Shown: positions 1 to 9,595, counted from the stretch's first letter. The stretch: DNA of 64,000 nt from Roseovarius lutimaris (GCF_900115165.1 NZ_FOVP01000001.1:62001-126000), one strand, 5' to 3'. The notes: a model not told the origin generated them from the letters alone. A program made the numbers and translations.

Positions 1-9
1 GAGAGGGCG

Positions 10-1173
10 ATGTTCAACGCAGTCATGCAATTCGATCTGGGCGAGGATGTGAATGCCCTGCGCGAGATGGTGCATCGCTGGGCGCAGGAGCGCGTCAGGC
101 CGATGGCGGCCGAGATCGACGCGACCAACGCCTTTCCCAACGACCTCTGGAAAGAAATGGGCGATCTTGGCCTTTTGGGCATCACCGTGCCCGAGGAATT
201 CGGCGGCGTCGGCATGTCTTACCTCGCGCACGTGATCGCGGTTGAGGAAATCGCCCGCGCCTCGGCCTCTGTCTCGCTGAGCTATGGCGCGCATTCCAAC
301 CTCTGCGTCAATCAGATCAAGCTCAACGGCACGCCCGAGCAAAAGGCGAAATACCTGCCCGGTCTGGTCTCGGGCACCCATGTCGGCGCGCTTGCCATGT
401 CAGAGGCGGGCGCCGGTAGCGACGTTGTGTCGATGAAGCTGCGCGCGGAAAAGCGCAATGATCACTTCAAGCTCAATGGCAGCAAATACTGGATCACCAA
501 CGGCCCGGATGCCGATACCCTCGTGGTCTATGCCAAGACCGACCCCGAGGCCGGCAGCAAGGGCATCACCGCCTTTTTGATCGAAAAATCCATGGCCGGC
601 TTTTCAACCAGCCCGCATTTCGACAAGCTTGGCATGCGCGGCAGCAACACCGCCGAGCTGATCTTTGACGATGTCGAGGTGCCGTTTGAAAACATCCTTG
701 GCGAAGAGGGGCGCGGTGTGCGCGTGCTCATGTCGGGGCTCGATTACGAGCGCGTGGTGCTTGCGGGCATCGGCACCGGCATCATGGCCGCCTGTCTGGA
801 CGAAATCATGCCCTACCTGGCCGAGCGCAAGCAATTCGGCAAACCGATTGGCAGCTTTCAGCTGATGCAGGGCAAGATCGCCGATATGTACACGGCGATG
901 AATTCGGCCCGCGCCTATGTCTATGAGGTCGCCAAGGCCTGCGATCGTGGCGATGTCACCCGTCAGGACGCCGCCGCCTGCTGTCTTTATGCCTCGGAAG
1001 AGGCGATGAAACAGGCCCATCAAGCGGTGCAGGCCATGGGCGGCGCCGGCTTCCTGAATGACGCGCCCGTCGGGCGGCTGTTCCGCGATGCCAAGCTGAT
1101 GGAAATCGGGGCCGGCACGTCCGAGATTCGCCGCATGCTGATTGGTCGCGAGTTGATGGGGGCGATGGGGTGA
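10..1173 (+). CDS. liuA: Isovaleryl-CoA dehydrogenase
   Basis: FAD-dependent acyl-CoA dehydrogenase, 387 aa, the normal family length. It should oxidise isovaleryl-CoA to 3-methylcrotonyl-CoA in leucine breakdown and pass electrons to ETF. Visible marks are the FAD/substrate motif [10 protein letters not shown], the WITNG segment, and Glu247 in the [10 protein letters not shown] helix. That helix position is where isovaleryl-CoA dehydrogenases carry their catalytic base, whereas most other acyl-CoA dehydrogenases have it near the C-terminus, and this separates the gene from short- and medium-chain enzymes. GAGAGGG precedes the chosen ATG; a second in-frame ATG five codons on (MQFDLGED) is possible. 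The methylcrotonyl-CoA carboxylase genes downstream support the assignment. Confidence 0.93.
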   Translation: MFNAVMQFDLGEDVNALREMVHRWAQERVRPMAAEIDATNAFPNDLWKEMGDLGLLGITVPEEFGGVGMSYLAHVIAVEEIARASASVSLSYGAHSNLCVNQIKLNGTPEQKAKYLPGLVSGTHVGALAMSEAGAGSDVVSMKLRAEKRNDHFKLNGSKYWITNGPDADTLVVYAKTDPEAGSKGITAFLIEKSMAGFSTSPHFDKLGMRGSNTAELIFDDVEVPFENILGEEGRGVRVLMSGLDYERVVLAGIGTGIMAACLDEIMPYLAERKQFGKPIGSFQLMQGKIADMYTAMNSARAYVYEVAKACDRGDVTRQDAAACCLYASEEAMKQAHQAVQAMGGAGFLNDAPVGRLFRDAKLMEIGAGTSEIRRMLIGRELMGAMG

Positions 1174-1357
1174 AACGCGCGGTCGCGGCCTGTATTCGTG
1201 CGGGCGGAGGTGAGGGCCGTGCGGGCAAGGCGGCTGAACAGTGCATGCAGGCAACGCCGGGCGGGCATACGACCGTTGCGATGAGCGGGTGCCGCCACCG
1301 GGAAGGGACCTATTGGGATGGTCGCCTTGCCCATGCCAATCGACCGCAAGAGGAGGG

Positions 1358-2941
1358 ATGACTGTGACAGTGATGCGACCGAGCCTGCGTCAGGCGCCCT
1401 ATGGCCCGCTCTATGACGACTTTTCCTGGGATATTCCGCCGCAGCTTAACATGGCGGTGCAGGCGTGCGACGATTGGGCCGCACGCGCGCCCGACCGGGT
1501 GGCGATTGTCGATCTCTCGGGGGAAGGCCCGCGCGATATAACCTATGCCGACCTGCGCGAGATGGCCGACCGGCTGGCGCTTGCGCTTGTGGCGCGCGGC
1601 GTGGGGCGCGGTGATCGTGTTGGTGTGCTGCGCTCTCAGGGCGCCTGGTGCGCCGCGGCGCATATCGCGATCTGGAAAATCGGCGCGATTTCAATACCCT
1701 TGTTCAAACTCTTCAAGCATGATGCCCTGTCCAGCCGGGTCGGGGATGCCGGCGCAAGGGTGATTGTCACCGACGCCGAGGGTGTCGGGCTTTTGGCGGG
1801 TCTGGCGCAGGTCGAGGCCCTGGTGCCCGAAGACTGTGCGTTGCCGGACGGGCGGTTTGACACGCTCGAAACCGGCGCGGAGGATCCCGCCGTTCTGATC
1901 TATACCAGCGGCACCACCGGCGCCCCCAAGGGCGCGTTGCATGCACATCGCGTCCTGACGGGGCATCTGCCGGGGGTTGAGATCAGCCATGATTTTCTGG
2001 GCCAGGCCGATGATTGCCTCTGGACACCGGCCGATTGGGCCTGGATCGGCGGTTTGTTTGATGTGCTGATGCCGGGGCTGACAATCGGGGTGCCGGTGGT
2101 CGCGGCGCGCATGGCGAAATTCGGCCCCGAAGAATGCATGAAGATCATCCGGGAAGGCAATGTAAGGAATATATTTTTCCCTCCAACGGCCCTGCGCCTT
2201 TTAAAGGCCGAGGATTGTCATATTGACGGCCTGCGCAGCATTGCCAGCGGTGGCGAACCGCTTGGCGCGGAGATGCTCGATTGGGGGCGCCGGGCCTTTG
2301 GCCTGACAATCAACGAGTTTTACGGCCAGACCGAATGCAACATGGTGGCCAGTTCCTGCGGGGCCCTCTTCAGCCCGGAACCGGGCTGCCTCGGGAAGGC
2401 GGTGCCGGGGCACGATTTGGCGGTTCTGGATGAAACCGGCGCACCGACGCAGGGCGAGGGTGATGTCGCGATCAGGCGAGGATCGGCCTCTATGATGTTG
2501 GAGTATTGGAATAAACCGGAGCAGACGGCCGAAAAGTTCTTGGGTGATTGGCTGCTGACCGGGGATCGCGGCATCTGGGAGGGAGAGTACCTGCGCTTTG
2601 TCGGGCGCGAGGATGATGTGATCACCAGCGCCGGTTATCGCATCGGCCCGGCCGAGATCGAGGATTGTCTGCTTACCCACGGCGCCGTCGCGACCGTCGG
2701 CGTTGTCGGCAAACCCGATCCGGTGAGAACCGAGATCGTCAAGGCCTATGTGGTGTTGAAGCACGGGGTGAGCGCCTCAAATGACCTTGCAGCCGAGTTG
2801 CAGGCCTATGTGAAAGAACGCCTCGCAACATATTCATATCCAAGGGAAATTGGATTTATTGATGCCTTGCCAATGACCGTCACCGGCAAGGTGATCCGCA
2901 AAGACCTCAAGGCGCGCGCGGCGTCTGAGGAGGCGCAATGA
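1358..2941 (+). CDS. AMP-forming acyl-CoA synthetase (AcsA-like, substrate unknown)
   Basis: Adenylate-forming enzyme, 527 aa, that should activate a carboxylic acid to its CoA thioester. The P-loop-like motif YTSGTTGAPKG, the FYGQTECN motif, the hinge region TGDRGIWEGEYLRFVGR and the C-terminal catalytic lysine segment TVTGKVIRKDLK are all present, so both sub-domains look intact. The frame stays open 39 codons upstream, but that part is unlike the family. AGGAGG lies one base before the chosen ATG and seven bases before an in-frame GTG two codons on, so the real start may be the GTG. Its place inside a leucine-degradation cluster suggests a short branched acid or acetoacetate as substrate, which is inference. 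Confidence 0.85.
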   Translation: MTVTVMRPSLRQAPYGPLYDDFSWDIPPQLNMAVQACDDWAARAPDRVAIVDLSGEGPRDITYADLREMADRLALALVARGVGRGDRVGVLRSQGAWCAAAHIAIWKIGAISIPLFKLFKHDALSSRVGDAGARVIVTDAEGVGLLAGLAQVEALVPEDCALPDGRFDTLETGAEDPAVLIYTSGTTGAPKGALHAHRVLTGHLPGVEISHDFLGQADDCLWTPADWAWIGGLFDVLMPGLTIGVPVVAARMAKFGPEECMKIIREGNVRNIFFPPTALRLLKAEDCHIDGLRSIASGGEPLGAEMLDWGRRAFGLTINEFYGQTECNMVASSCGALFSPEPGCLGKAVPGHDLAVLDETGAPTQGEGDVAIRRGSASMMLEYWNKPEQTAEKFLGDWLLTGDRGIWEGEYLRFVGREDDVITSAGYRIGPAEIEDCLLTHGAVATVGVVGKPDPVRTEIVKAYVVLKHGVSASNDLAAELQAYVKERLATYSYPREIGFIDALPMTVTGKVIRKDLKARAASEEAQ

Positions 2942-2958
2942 CAATTGCCCCGCATAAC

Positions 2959-2984
2959 AAAAGGGCCGATCTGATGACCGGCCC
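2959..2984 (-). terminator. Probable intrinsic terminator of ompW
   Basis: Read on the minus strand, a GGGCCG stem pairs with CGGCCC across a 10-base loop and is followed by TTTT. It sits 25 bases after the ompW stop codon and also separates ompW from the convergent acyl-CoA synthetase gene. Confidence 0.6.
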
Positions 2985-3009
2985 CCGCAAAATGTATCCT
3001 CAAGGGATC

Positions 3010-3609
3010 TCAGAACTTGTGGACATAGGCGACGCCAAAGACCCAAGGGTCAAGCTCGACAGAGCCTGCGGAGGCACCGCCGATTGTGGCGTCTGTGTCG
3101 ATGTCGATATAGCGCACGTCGGCGCGCAACGAACCGTGCTCGCTGATGGCCACGTCAAGACCGCCATGCAGGGCGATGCCCCAAGAATCATCAAGGCTGA
3201 CCGGGGTGCCATTATCGAGCTTTTCATCCCAGAAGTGGGTGTAGTTCAGGCCGACGCCCACAAAGGGTGTCATGATCGAGCTGTTGGTAAAATGATACTG
3301 AATCGAAACCGTGGGCGGCAGGTGTTTGGTCGAGCCGATATCACCGGCACCGCGCGCCTGAAGATCGTGTTTGAACGGCCAGGCGGCCAGAACCTCGATG
3401 CCGACATTGTCCATGACGAAGTATTCAAAGGTCAACGTCGGACGGATGTTTTCGCCCACGCGTGCGGTGGACGGGGCGCTGTAGCTGTCGGTCGGGTCGA
3501 TGTAATGCGCGCCGAGGCCGAGGGTCATATCGCCCTGGGATTGGGCGAGAACCGGGGCTGCGGTGCTTGCAAGGACAGCGGCGAGGGTGAGGGCTGTGAT
3601 CTTTTTCAT
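3010..3609 (-). CDS. ompW: OmpW family outer-membrane protein
   Basis: Small eight-stranded beta-barrel of the outer membrane, 199 aa. The N-terminus MKKITALTLAAVLASTAAPV is a clear Sec signal peptide ending near VLAQS. The mature part has the OmpW pattern: an early GLGAHYIDP segment, alternating polar/hydrophobic strands, FVGVGLNYTHFWDE, and a C-terminal terminal Phe (VHKF) as expected for BAM recognition. The frame is open 61 codons further upstream, but the signal peptide and a GGAAAG ribosome site fix the start. It lies on the opposite strand in the middle of leucine-catabolism genes. An FNR-like box is 59 bases upstream, in line with the oxygen control of ompW known in other proteobacteria. 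OmpW proteins are thought to pass small hydrophobic molecules. Confidence 0.9.
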   Translation of the reverse strand: MKKITALTLAAVLASTAAPVLAQSQGDMTLGLGAHYIDPTDSYSAPSTARVGENIRPTLTFEYFVMDNVGIEVLAAWPFKHDLQARGAGDIGSTKHLPPTVSIQYHFTNSSIMTPFVGVGLNYTHFWDEKLDNGTPVSLDDSWGIALHGGLDVAISEHGSLRADVRYIDIDTDATIGGASAGSVELDPWVFGVAYVHKF

Positions 3610-3667
3610 GGTCTTTCCATTCTTGAGTTTACGAGCGGGACAATGCGTCGAGCACGGGCGCATCACT

Positions 3668-3681
3668 TTGATGTGGGTCAA
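3668..3681. promoter_or_regulatory. FNR/FnrL-like box upstream of ompW
   Basis: TTGATGTGGGTCAA differs from the FNR consensus TTGAT-N4-ATCAA at one position. It lies between the divergent ompW and liuB genes, 59 bases from the ompW start, where it could act as a class II activator site, and about 90 bases from liuB. Confidence 0.5.
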
Positions 3682-3770
3682 ATTTCGCACCACATGCTGC
3701 AATGCGGCAAAAATGCAACAGGCGGGCGCGTGCGACGCGTCGCACGCCCGGCAAGTCAGGAGTTTTGGGG

Positions 3771-5375
3771 ATGAAGCTAGGCACATCGGCACTGCCCGGA
3801 TCAGAGGGTTTTCGGGCCAATCGCGCGACGCATCTTGCCGCCCTTGATGTGGTCGCAGAGGCCGCGGCGCTTGCGGCGGCAGGCGGCGGCGAGGCCGCGC
3901 GTGAGCGCCACCTCAGCCGGGGCAAGATGGCGCCGCGCGACCGGGTGGCCAACCTGCTTGACCCCGGATCGGCGTTTCTTGAAATCGGCGCCACGGCGGC
4001 GCATGGGCTATACGATGGGGCCGCGCCCTGCGCGGGGGTGATTGCGGGCGTCGGCCGGGTACAGGGCGTCGAGTGCATGATTGTGTGCAATGACGCCACC
4101 GTAAAGGGTGGCACCTATTATCCGATGACCGTCAAAAAGCACCTGCGCGCCCAAGAGATCGCCGAGGAATGTCATCTGCCCTGCATCTATCTGGTCGACA
4201 GCGGCGGGGCGAACCTGCCCAATCAGGATGAGGTTTTCCCGGATCGCGACCATTTCGGCCGGATCTTCTATAATCAGGCAAGGATGAGCGCCAAGGGCAT
4301 CGCCCAGATCGCCGTGGTCATGGGATCGTGCACCGCCGGGGGCGCCTATGTCCCCGCGATGTCGGACGTGACGATCATCGTCAGGGACCAGGGCACGATC
4401 TTTCTGGCCGGGCCGCCGCTGGTCAAGGCGGCAACGGGCGAGGTGGTGAGCGCCGAGGATCTCGGCGGCGGCGATGTGCACACGCGCCTGTCGGGTGTGG
4501 CCGATTACCTAGCCGAGGACGACGCCCATGCACTTGCCCTTGCGCGTCAGGCGGTTGGCTCGCTGAACCGGGCACGACCCGCGAGCGTGACCTGGGCGAG
4601 CCCCGAAGAGCCGGCCTATGATCCGGAGGAATTGCTTGGCGTGGTGCCGACTGATTTGCGCACGCCCTATGATATCCGCGAGGTGATCGCACGGGTCGTC
4701 GATGGCAGCCGCTTTGACGAGTTCAAACCGCGCTTTGGCGAGACGCTTGTCACCGGCTTTGCCCATATCAAGGGCTGTCCGGTGGGGATCGTGGCCAATA
4801 ACGGCGTGCTGTTTTCCGAGGCCGCGCAAAAGGGCGCGCATTTCATCGAGCTTTGCTCACAGCGCAGAATCCCGCTGGTGTTCCTGCAAAACATCACCGG
4901 CTTTATGGTCGGGCGGAAATACGAGAATGAGGGCATCGCGCGCCACGGCGCCAAGATGGTGACGGCGGTGGCGACCACGAGCGTGCCCAAGGTCACCATG
5001 GTGGTTGGCGGCTCTTTCGGGGCAGGCAATTACGGCATGTCCGGGCGCGCCTATCAGCCGCGGTTCATGTGGAGTTGGCCAAGCAGCCGGATCAGCGTGA
5101 TGGGCGGCGAACAGGCCGCAGGCGTGCTTGCCACCGTCAAACGCGACGCGATCGAGCGCAAGGGCGGGGCATGGTCGCCCGAAGAAGAGGCCGCCTTTAA
5201 AAAGCCCACCGTCGAGATGTTCGAGCGACAGAGCCACCCGCTCTATGCCAGTGCGCGGCTTTGGGACGACGGTATCGTCGATCCGCGCAAGACCCGCGAG
5301 GTGCTTGCGCTGAGCCTGAGCGCCGCGCTTTGCGCGCCGATCGAAGAGACGCGGTTTGGCGTCTTTCGGATGTGA
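3771..5375 (+). CDS. liuB: Methylcrotonyl-CoA carboxylase, carboxyltransferase (beta) subunit
   Basis: Carboxyltransferase subunit of the biotin-dependent 3-methylcrotonyl-CoA carboxylase, 534 aa, full family length. It moves CO2 from carboxybiotin to 3-methylcrotonyl-CoA, giving 3-methylglutaconyl-CoA. N- and C-terminal crotonase-like halves are both visible, with [19 protein letters not shown] and [15 protein letters not shown] in the first and [14 protein letters not shown] and [16 protein letters not shown] in the second; these are typical of MCC rather than propionyl-CoA carboxylase. AGGAG eight bases before the ATG supports the start, and the 23 upstream codons in frame are unlikely to be used. 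The alpha subunit follows after one intervening nuclease gene. Confidence 0.93.
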   Translation: MKLGTSALPGSEGFRANRATHLAALDVVAEAAALAAAGGGEAARERHLSRGKMAPRDRVANLLDPGSAFLEIGATAAHGLYDGAAPCAGVIAGVGRVQGVECMIVCNDATVKGGTYYPMTVKKHLRAQEIAEECHLPCIYLVDSGGANLPNQDEVFPDRDHFGRIFYNQARMSAKGIAQIAVVMGSCTAGGAYVPAMSDVTIIVRDQGTIFLAGPPLVKAATGEVVSAEDLGGGDVHTRLSGVADYLAEDDAHALALARQAVGSLNRARPASVTWASPEEPAYDPEELLGVVPTDLRTPYDIREVIARVVDGSRFDEFKPRFGETLVTGFAHIKGCPVGIVANNGVLFSEAAQKGAHFIELCSQRRIPLVFLQNITGFMVGRKYENEGIARHGAKMVTAVATTSVPKVTMVVGGSFGAGNYGMSGRAYQPRFMWSWPSSRISVMGGEQAAGVLATVKRDAIERKGGAWSPEEEAAFKKPTVEMFERQSHPLYASARLWDDGIVDPRKTREVLALSLSAALCAPIEETRFGVFRM

Positions 5376-5411
5376 AGACATGATCGCGGAGAAGGAGCCC
5401 GGAGTTTGAGC

Positions 5412-5954
5412 ATGCGAAACATCATTCGGTTTTATCGTGGTGCCCGCAAGCATCCAAAATGGGATATCGGTGCTCCGCCCAACCCGCGAGGCCGAAAGCC
5501 ATTTCGCCCAACGCAACGTGGTGTGCGGATGAAATTGGCATTGGCTTTCGCCTTATGTTTCATTTTGGGGCCAAATGCTCTCGACTTGGTCAGTATGGTA
5601 TGGCGCAACAGTGAAGGTTGCAGGGTTTGGGCGGTCGTGGATGGCGACACCGTGCGCATGATCTGTCCGGATCAGGGGAACGTGTCCGGGCGTATCCTCG
5701 GCTATGACACGCCCGAGATAAAGGCACGCTGTCCTCAGGAATTTGGAAAGGCCCTTGCCGCGACGTATTATCTGCATTGGAAGCTCTGGACGTCACGCGA
5801 AGTTATTGCGACGCCGAGGGGGACCGATCTTTACGATCGAGTTCTAGTTCTCTTGACGTTGGACGAAGAGGGCGCAGGTCGTGTCATGGTCGATGCAGGG
5901 TTGGCGCGATGGTATGATGGAGGCCGCAGGCGGGGATGGTGCGATGCGCTTTAG
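5412..5954 (+). CDS. Thermonuclease (staphylococcal nuclease-like) family protein
   Basis: SNase-fold protein of 180 aa. The core motif VVDGDTVRM is followed by GRILGYDTPE, in which Arg94 and Glu102 keep the exact nine-residue spacing of the catalytic Arg and Glu of staphylococcal nuclease, and YDRVLV gives the second arginine (Arg143). A hydrophobic stretch near residues 41-60 (MKLALAFALCFILGP) could be a membrane anchor or an export signal if the internal ATG at 5529 is the real start. The upstream ATG has GGAG seven bases before it. Base composition and codon use are visibly more AT-rich than in the carboxylase genes on either side, and the gene splits liuB from liuD, so it looks like an insertion. 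The substrate (DNA or RNA) is unknown. Confidence 0.75.
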   Translation: MRNIIRFYRGARKHPKWDIGAPPNPRGRKPFRPTQRGVRMKLALAFALCFILGPNALDLVSMVWRNSEGCRVWAVVDGDTVRMICPDQGNVSGRILGYDTPEIKARCPQEFGKALAATYYLHWKLWTSREVIATPRGTDLYDRVLVLLTLDEEGAGRVMVDAGLARWYDGGRRRGWCDAL

Positions 5955-5976
5955 CGGGTCAAAAGTGACGAACTTA

Positions 5977-6005
5977 GGATTTGAGTATTTGAGCCAAGAA
6001 GAAGC
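5977..6005 (+). repeat. Dispersed GAGTATTT repeat, divergent copy
   Basis: GGATTTGAGTATTTGAGCC followed by AAGAAGAAGC resembles the conserved end of the element repeated at 8673, 29855, 52184, 59417 and 61954, but without a GC-rich hairpin in front. It lies between the nuclease gene and liuD and is the weakest copy. Confidence 0.4.
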
Positions 6006-6043
6006 AGCAGTTTCAGGCTTGGCAGCGACCGAAAGGAACGGCG

Positions 6044-7993
6044 ATGTTTGAGCGGATTTTGATGGCGAACCGGGGCGAGATTGCCTGTCGGGTGATTGCC
6101 TCGGCGCAGGCGATGGGGGTTGAGGTGGTGGCGGTCTATTCAGACGCTGACCGCGATGCCAGGCATGTGGCGATGGCCGACAGGTCGGTGCATATCGGGG
6201 GGGCACCCCCTGCCGAGAGCTATCTGCGGGGGGATGTGATCATCGAGGCGGCGCTTGCGACGGGGGCGCAGGCAATCCATCCCGGCTATGGGTTCTTGTC
6301 CGAGAACCCCGATTTCGTGGATGCGGTCGAGGCGGCGGGGCTTGTCTTTATCGGGCCGTCGGCGGCGGCCATTCGCGCCATGGGTCTCAAGGATGCGGCC
6401 AAGGTCTTGATGGAAGAGGCGGGCGTGCCGGTGGTGCCGGGTTATCACGGCAAGAACCAGGACCCAGAGCATCTGACTGGGGCCGCCGATACGATAGGTT
6501 ATCCTGTCCTGATCAAGGCCGTGGCCGGGGGCGGCGGCAAGGGGATGCGGCTTGTCGAACGGGCGCAGGACTTTGCCGAGGCCTTGGAGAGCGCCAGGAG
6601 CGAGGCGAAAACCGCCTTTGGCAATGAGGCGGTTTTGGTCGAGAAATACATCCAGAAGCCGCGCCATATCGAGGTGCAGGTGTTTGGCGACGGGCAAGGC
6701 GCGGTGCATCTGTTCGAGCGCGATTGCTCGTTGCAGCGCCGCCATCAGAAGGTGATCGAAGAGGCCCCGGCGCCGGGCATGACGCCCGAGATGCGCGCCG
6801 CCATGGGCCAGGCCGCCGTGCGCGCCGCCGAGGCGATTGGTTATAAGGGCGCGGGCACGGTTGAATTCATCGTTGATGGCAGCCGGGGTTTGCGCGCCGA
6901 CGGGTTCTGGTTCATGGAAATGAACACCCGCCTTCAGGTCGAGCATCCGGTGACCGAGGCGATTACCGGTGTCGATCTGGTCGAATGGCAGCTGCGGGTC
7001 GCCGCTGGTGAGGCTTTGCCCAGGCAACAGGGCGATCTGGCGATCAACGGTCATGCCTTTGAGGCGCGGCTTTATGCCGAGGATGTGCCGAAGGGATTCT
7101 TGCCCGCGACCGGACGGCTGGCGCATCTGCGCTTTCCCGAGACGGCGCGCGCCGATAGCGGTGTGCGGGCGGGCGATGAGATCAGCCCGTTTTACGACCC
7201 GATGATTGCCAAGGTGATCACCCATGGCCCGAGCCGCGCCATCGCGCTGCGCCGTCTGGCCACAGCGCTTGCGGGCACCGAGGTGGCGGGCACGGTGACC
7301 AACCTTGCCTTTCTCGGGGCCCTGGCGCGCCATGAGGGGTTTGCTGCCGGCGATGTCGATACCGGGCTTATCGCGCGCGATATCGACAGGCTTGTCGTGG
7401 TGCCGGAGCCGGCGCCAAAGGATGTCGCGCTGGCGGCGCTGGCGGCCTGTGGGCTGTTGGACAGGATAGAGCCCGAGACCGGCTTTGCGCTTTGGGCGCC
7501 GCTGGCGCGCGAGGTGGTGCTGCGCAGCGAGGACGAAGAGATCAGGGTGCGGATTCAGAGCCTTGCGGCGGGGGCGCATGACCTTGAAATCGCCGGTCAG
7601 CGGGTTGAGGCGCGCCGCGTCGGAGAGGGCTGGCGTATTGACGGACAACCCGCAGCGCGAGTGGCCGTTCACGGTGCGCAGATCACGGTTTTCGCGCAAT
7701 ATGGCGTGAGTTTCGAGGTGATCGACCCGCTTGAACGCGATAGCATGGCGGGCGGTGACAGCGCCCTGATCGAGGCGCCGATGCCGGGCATGGTCAAGGC
7801 GGTCTTTGCAAGCCCCGGCCAGAGCGTGACCAAGGGCGACCGGCTTGCGGTGCTTGAGGCCATGAAGATGGAGCATTCGCTTTTGGCCGCACGCGACGGC
7901 GTCGTGGCCGAGGTACTGGTTGCGGCGGGCGAGCAGGTCAGCGCCGGGGCAGCCCTTGTGCGTCTTGAGGCCGAAGAGGACGCGGCGGCATGA
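6044..7993 (+). CDS. liuD: Methylcrotonyl-CoA carboxylase, biotin carboxylase/biotin carrier (alpha) subunit
   Basis: Alpha subunit of 649 aa with the usual order: biotin carboxylase N-domain (ANRGEIACRVI), ATP-grasp with the glycine-rich loop KAVAGGGGKGMRLV, biotin carboxylase C-domain around MEMNTRLQVEHPVTE, then a C-terminal biotinyl domain. The biotin-accepting lysine is Lys608 in EAMKMEHS. It carboxylates biotin with ATP and bicarbonate for the LiuB subunit. GAAAGGAA lies just before the ATG. The stop overlaps the next gene by four bases (ATGA), so the two are likely co-translated. BirA, encoded about 22 kb away in this window, should attach the biotin. The related propionyl-CoA and acetyl-CoA carboxylases are made less likely by the liu neighbours. 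Confidence 0.93.
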   Translation: MFERILMANRGEIACRVIASAQAMGVEVVAVYSDADRDARHVAMADRSVHIGGAPPAESYLRGDVIIEAALATGAQAIHPGYGFLSENPDFVDAVEAAGLVFIGPSAAAIRAMGLKDAAKVLMEEAGVPVVPGYHGKNQDPEHLTGAADTIGYPVLIKAVAGGGGKGMRLVERAQDFAEALESARSEAKTAFGNEAVLVEKYIQKPRHIEVQVFGDGQGAVHLFERDCSLQRRHQKVIEEAPAPGMTPEMRAAMGQAAVRAAEAIGYKGAGTVEFIVDGSRGLRADGFWFMEMNTRLQVEHPVTEAITGVDLVEWQLRVAAGEALPRQQGDLAINGHAFEARLYAEDVPKGFLPATGRLAHLRFPETARADSGVRAGDEISPFYDPMIAKVITHGPSRAIALRRLATALAGTEVAGTVTNLAFLGALARHEGFAAGDVDTGLIARDIDRLVVVPEPAPKDVALAALAACGLLDRIEPETGFALWAPLAREVVLRSEDEEIRVRIQSLAAGAHDLEIAGQRVEARRVGEGWRIDGQPAARVAVHGAQITVFAQYGVSFEVIDPLERDSMAGGDSALIEAPMPGMVKAVFASPGQSVTKGDRLAVLEAMKMEHSLLAARDGVVAEVLVAAGEQVSAGAALVRLEAEEDAAA

Positions 7994-8658
7994 TCACGCT
8001 GCATCATGTGCCGCAAAGCCGCTCGATGCGGGTTTTGTGGCTGTTGCACGAGCTGGAGGTCGAGTTTCGGCTGGTCGAACAGGCCTTTGACAAATCCCTG
8101 CGCGCGCCGGAATTCCTGAGCCTGTCGCCCGCAGGTCGGGTGCCGGCGCTTGAGATCGACGGCGAGCGGATGTTTGAATCCGGGGCGATGATGGAATATC
8201 TCTGCGAGCGATTTCCAGAGGCGGGGCTTGGCCGGGCGCCGGGGGATATGGACAGGATGGGCTGGCTCGTCTGGCTGCACTTCGCCGAAACCGTAAGCCA
8301 GCATGTGGCGGCGCTGACACAGCAGCATATCGTGCTTTACGAGGATGCCATGCGCAGCCCGATCGTCATGAAGCTTGAGGCGGCGCGGATCGCCAAATGC
8401 TATCGCGCGATCGAGGCGCGCCTGTCGACCCCGGTCGAGAATCGCGATTATCTTTTGACCGGGGGGTTTTCGGCCTGTGATATCGCGGTCGGGCAGGCGG
8501 TCTATATGGCGCGCCATTTCGTAAGTCTGGAGGGCTATCCCGAAACAGAAAAGTGGTATGACAGATTGAGCGAGCGTCCGGGGTTTCAGGCAAGCCTGCC
8601 GGGGCCGCGAAGCGCGCGGATCTATCAGCAGCCGTTCTATGCGCCATGGGCGGGCTGA
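7990..8658 (+). CDS. Glutathione S-transferase family protein
   Basis: A 222-aa protein with an N-terminal thioredoxin-like domain (LHHVPQSRSMRVLWLLHEL, with the serine-rich active-site loop; SPAGRVPALEIDG with the cis-proline; ESGAMMEYL) and an all-helical C-terminal domain. This is the usual GST layout and length. It is translationally coupled to liuD by a four-base overlap. The substrate cannot be read from sequence. Its place in the cluster hints at removal of a reactive acyl-CoA or aldehyde by-product, but that is only inference. Confidence 0.8.
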   Translation: MITLHHVPQSRSMRVLWLLHELEVEFRLVEQAFDKSLRAPEFLSLSPAGRVPALEIDGERMFESGAMMEYLCERFPEAGLGRAPGDMDRMGWLVWLHFAETVSQHVAALTQQHIVLYEDAMRSPIVMKLEAARIAKCYRAIEARLSTPVENRDYLLTGGFSACDIAVGQAVYMARHFVSLEGYPETEKWYDRLSERPGFQASLPGPRSARIYQQPFYAPWAG

Positions 8659-8672
8659 GCGCGGGGCGCGGG

Positions 8673-8704
8673 CCGGATTTGAGTATTTTGGGAAAGATGA
8701 AAGG
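8673..8704 (+). repeat. Dispersed GAGTATTTTGGGAAAGATGAA repeat
   Basis: After a GC-rich stretch, CCGGATTTGAGTATTTTGGG is followed by AAAGATGAAAGG. It is one of six related copies in this window. Here the end of the repeat (AAAGGTGG) also supplies the likely ribosome-binding site of liuE. Confidence 0.65.
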
Positions 8705-8712
8705 TGGGCGCC

Positions 8713-9567
8713 ATGGGCGAAGGGGTTGAGATTTTTGAAGTAGGCCCGCGTGACGGGTTGCAGAATGAAAAACGGCGCATTCCCCTGGGCGAAAAGATTG
8801 CTCTGGTGAACTGTCTGAGTGGCGCGGGATTTCGTCGCATTGAGATCGCCAGTTTCGTCAGCCCCAAATGGGTGCCGCAAATGGCCGACTCCGGCGAGGT
8901 GCTGCGCGGTATCCGGCGCGCCAAAGGGGTAAGCTATGCCGCCCTGACCCCCAATTTGCGCGGCTTTGACGATGCGATGGAGGCGGGCGCCGATGAGGTT
9001 GCGATTTTCGGGTCCGCCTCGGAGGGGTTTTCCAAGGCCAATATCAATGCCACGATCGAGGAAAGCCTTGAGCGGTTCATGCCGGTGATGGAGGCCGCGA
9101 ACGCGCAGGGCATGCGGGTGCGCGGCTATGTCTCTTGTGTGGTGGACTGCCCCTATGACGGGCCGGTGGCCCCGGCGCAGGTCGCGATGGTGGCAGAGCG
9201 GCTCTGGGCGATGGGATGCTACGAGATCAGCCTTGGCGATACCATCGGTCAGGGGCGCCCGGAGGCGGTAGAGGCGATGTTGACTGCGGTCAGCGATGTC
9301 GTGCCGGTGGATCACCTGGCGGGGCATTTTCACGACACCTCCGGGCGTGCGCTTGCGAATATCGAGGTATCTTTGGCCAGGGGGCTGCGGGTGTTTGATG
9401 CCGCCGTGGGCGGGCTTGGAGGCTGTCCCTACGCGCCGGGGGCGGCGGGCAATGTGGCCACCGAGACGGTGCATGAGAGGCTGGTGGAGCTGGGCTATGA
9501 GACCGGGCTTGATCAAGATGTGCTTTTGAAAGCGGCCGGGATGGCACGGGCGATGCGCGGCGGATGA
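8713..9567 (+). CDS. liuE: Hydroxymethylglutaryl-CoA lyase
   Basis: TIM-barrel lyase of 284 aa that splits HMG-CoA into acetyl-CoA and acetoacetate, the last step of leucine breakdown. The HMGL signature GPRDGLQNE is at the N-terminus, metal-binding HFHDTSG is in the second half, and the catalytic cysteine loop GGLGGCPYAPGA holds Cys238. The ATG is preferred over an in-frame GTG three codons earlier because AAAGGTGG sits at a good distance from the ATG. Confidence 0.93.
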   Translation: MGEGVEIFEVGPRDGLQNEKRRIPLGEKIALVNCLSGAGFRRIEIASFVSPKWVPQMADSGEVLRGIRRAKGVSYAALTPNLRGFDDAMEAGADEVAIFGSASEGFSKANINATIEESLERFMPVMEAANAQGMRVRGYVSCVVDCPYDGPVAPAQVAMVAERLWAMGCYEISLGDTIGQGRPEAVEAMLTAVSDVVPVDHLAGHFHDTSGRALANIEVSLARGLRVFDAAVGGLGGCPYAPGAAGNVATETVHERLVELGYETGLDQDVLLKAAGMARAMRGG

Positions 9568-9595
9568 GACCGGCTTGCAAAGACAGGGGATAGCG

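Noticed and set aside
2938..3774. Plus-strand open frame opposite ompW
   Set aside because: The minus strand has a signal peptide, a beta-barrel pattern, a ribosome site and a terminator; the plus frame has none of these.
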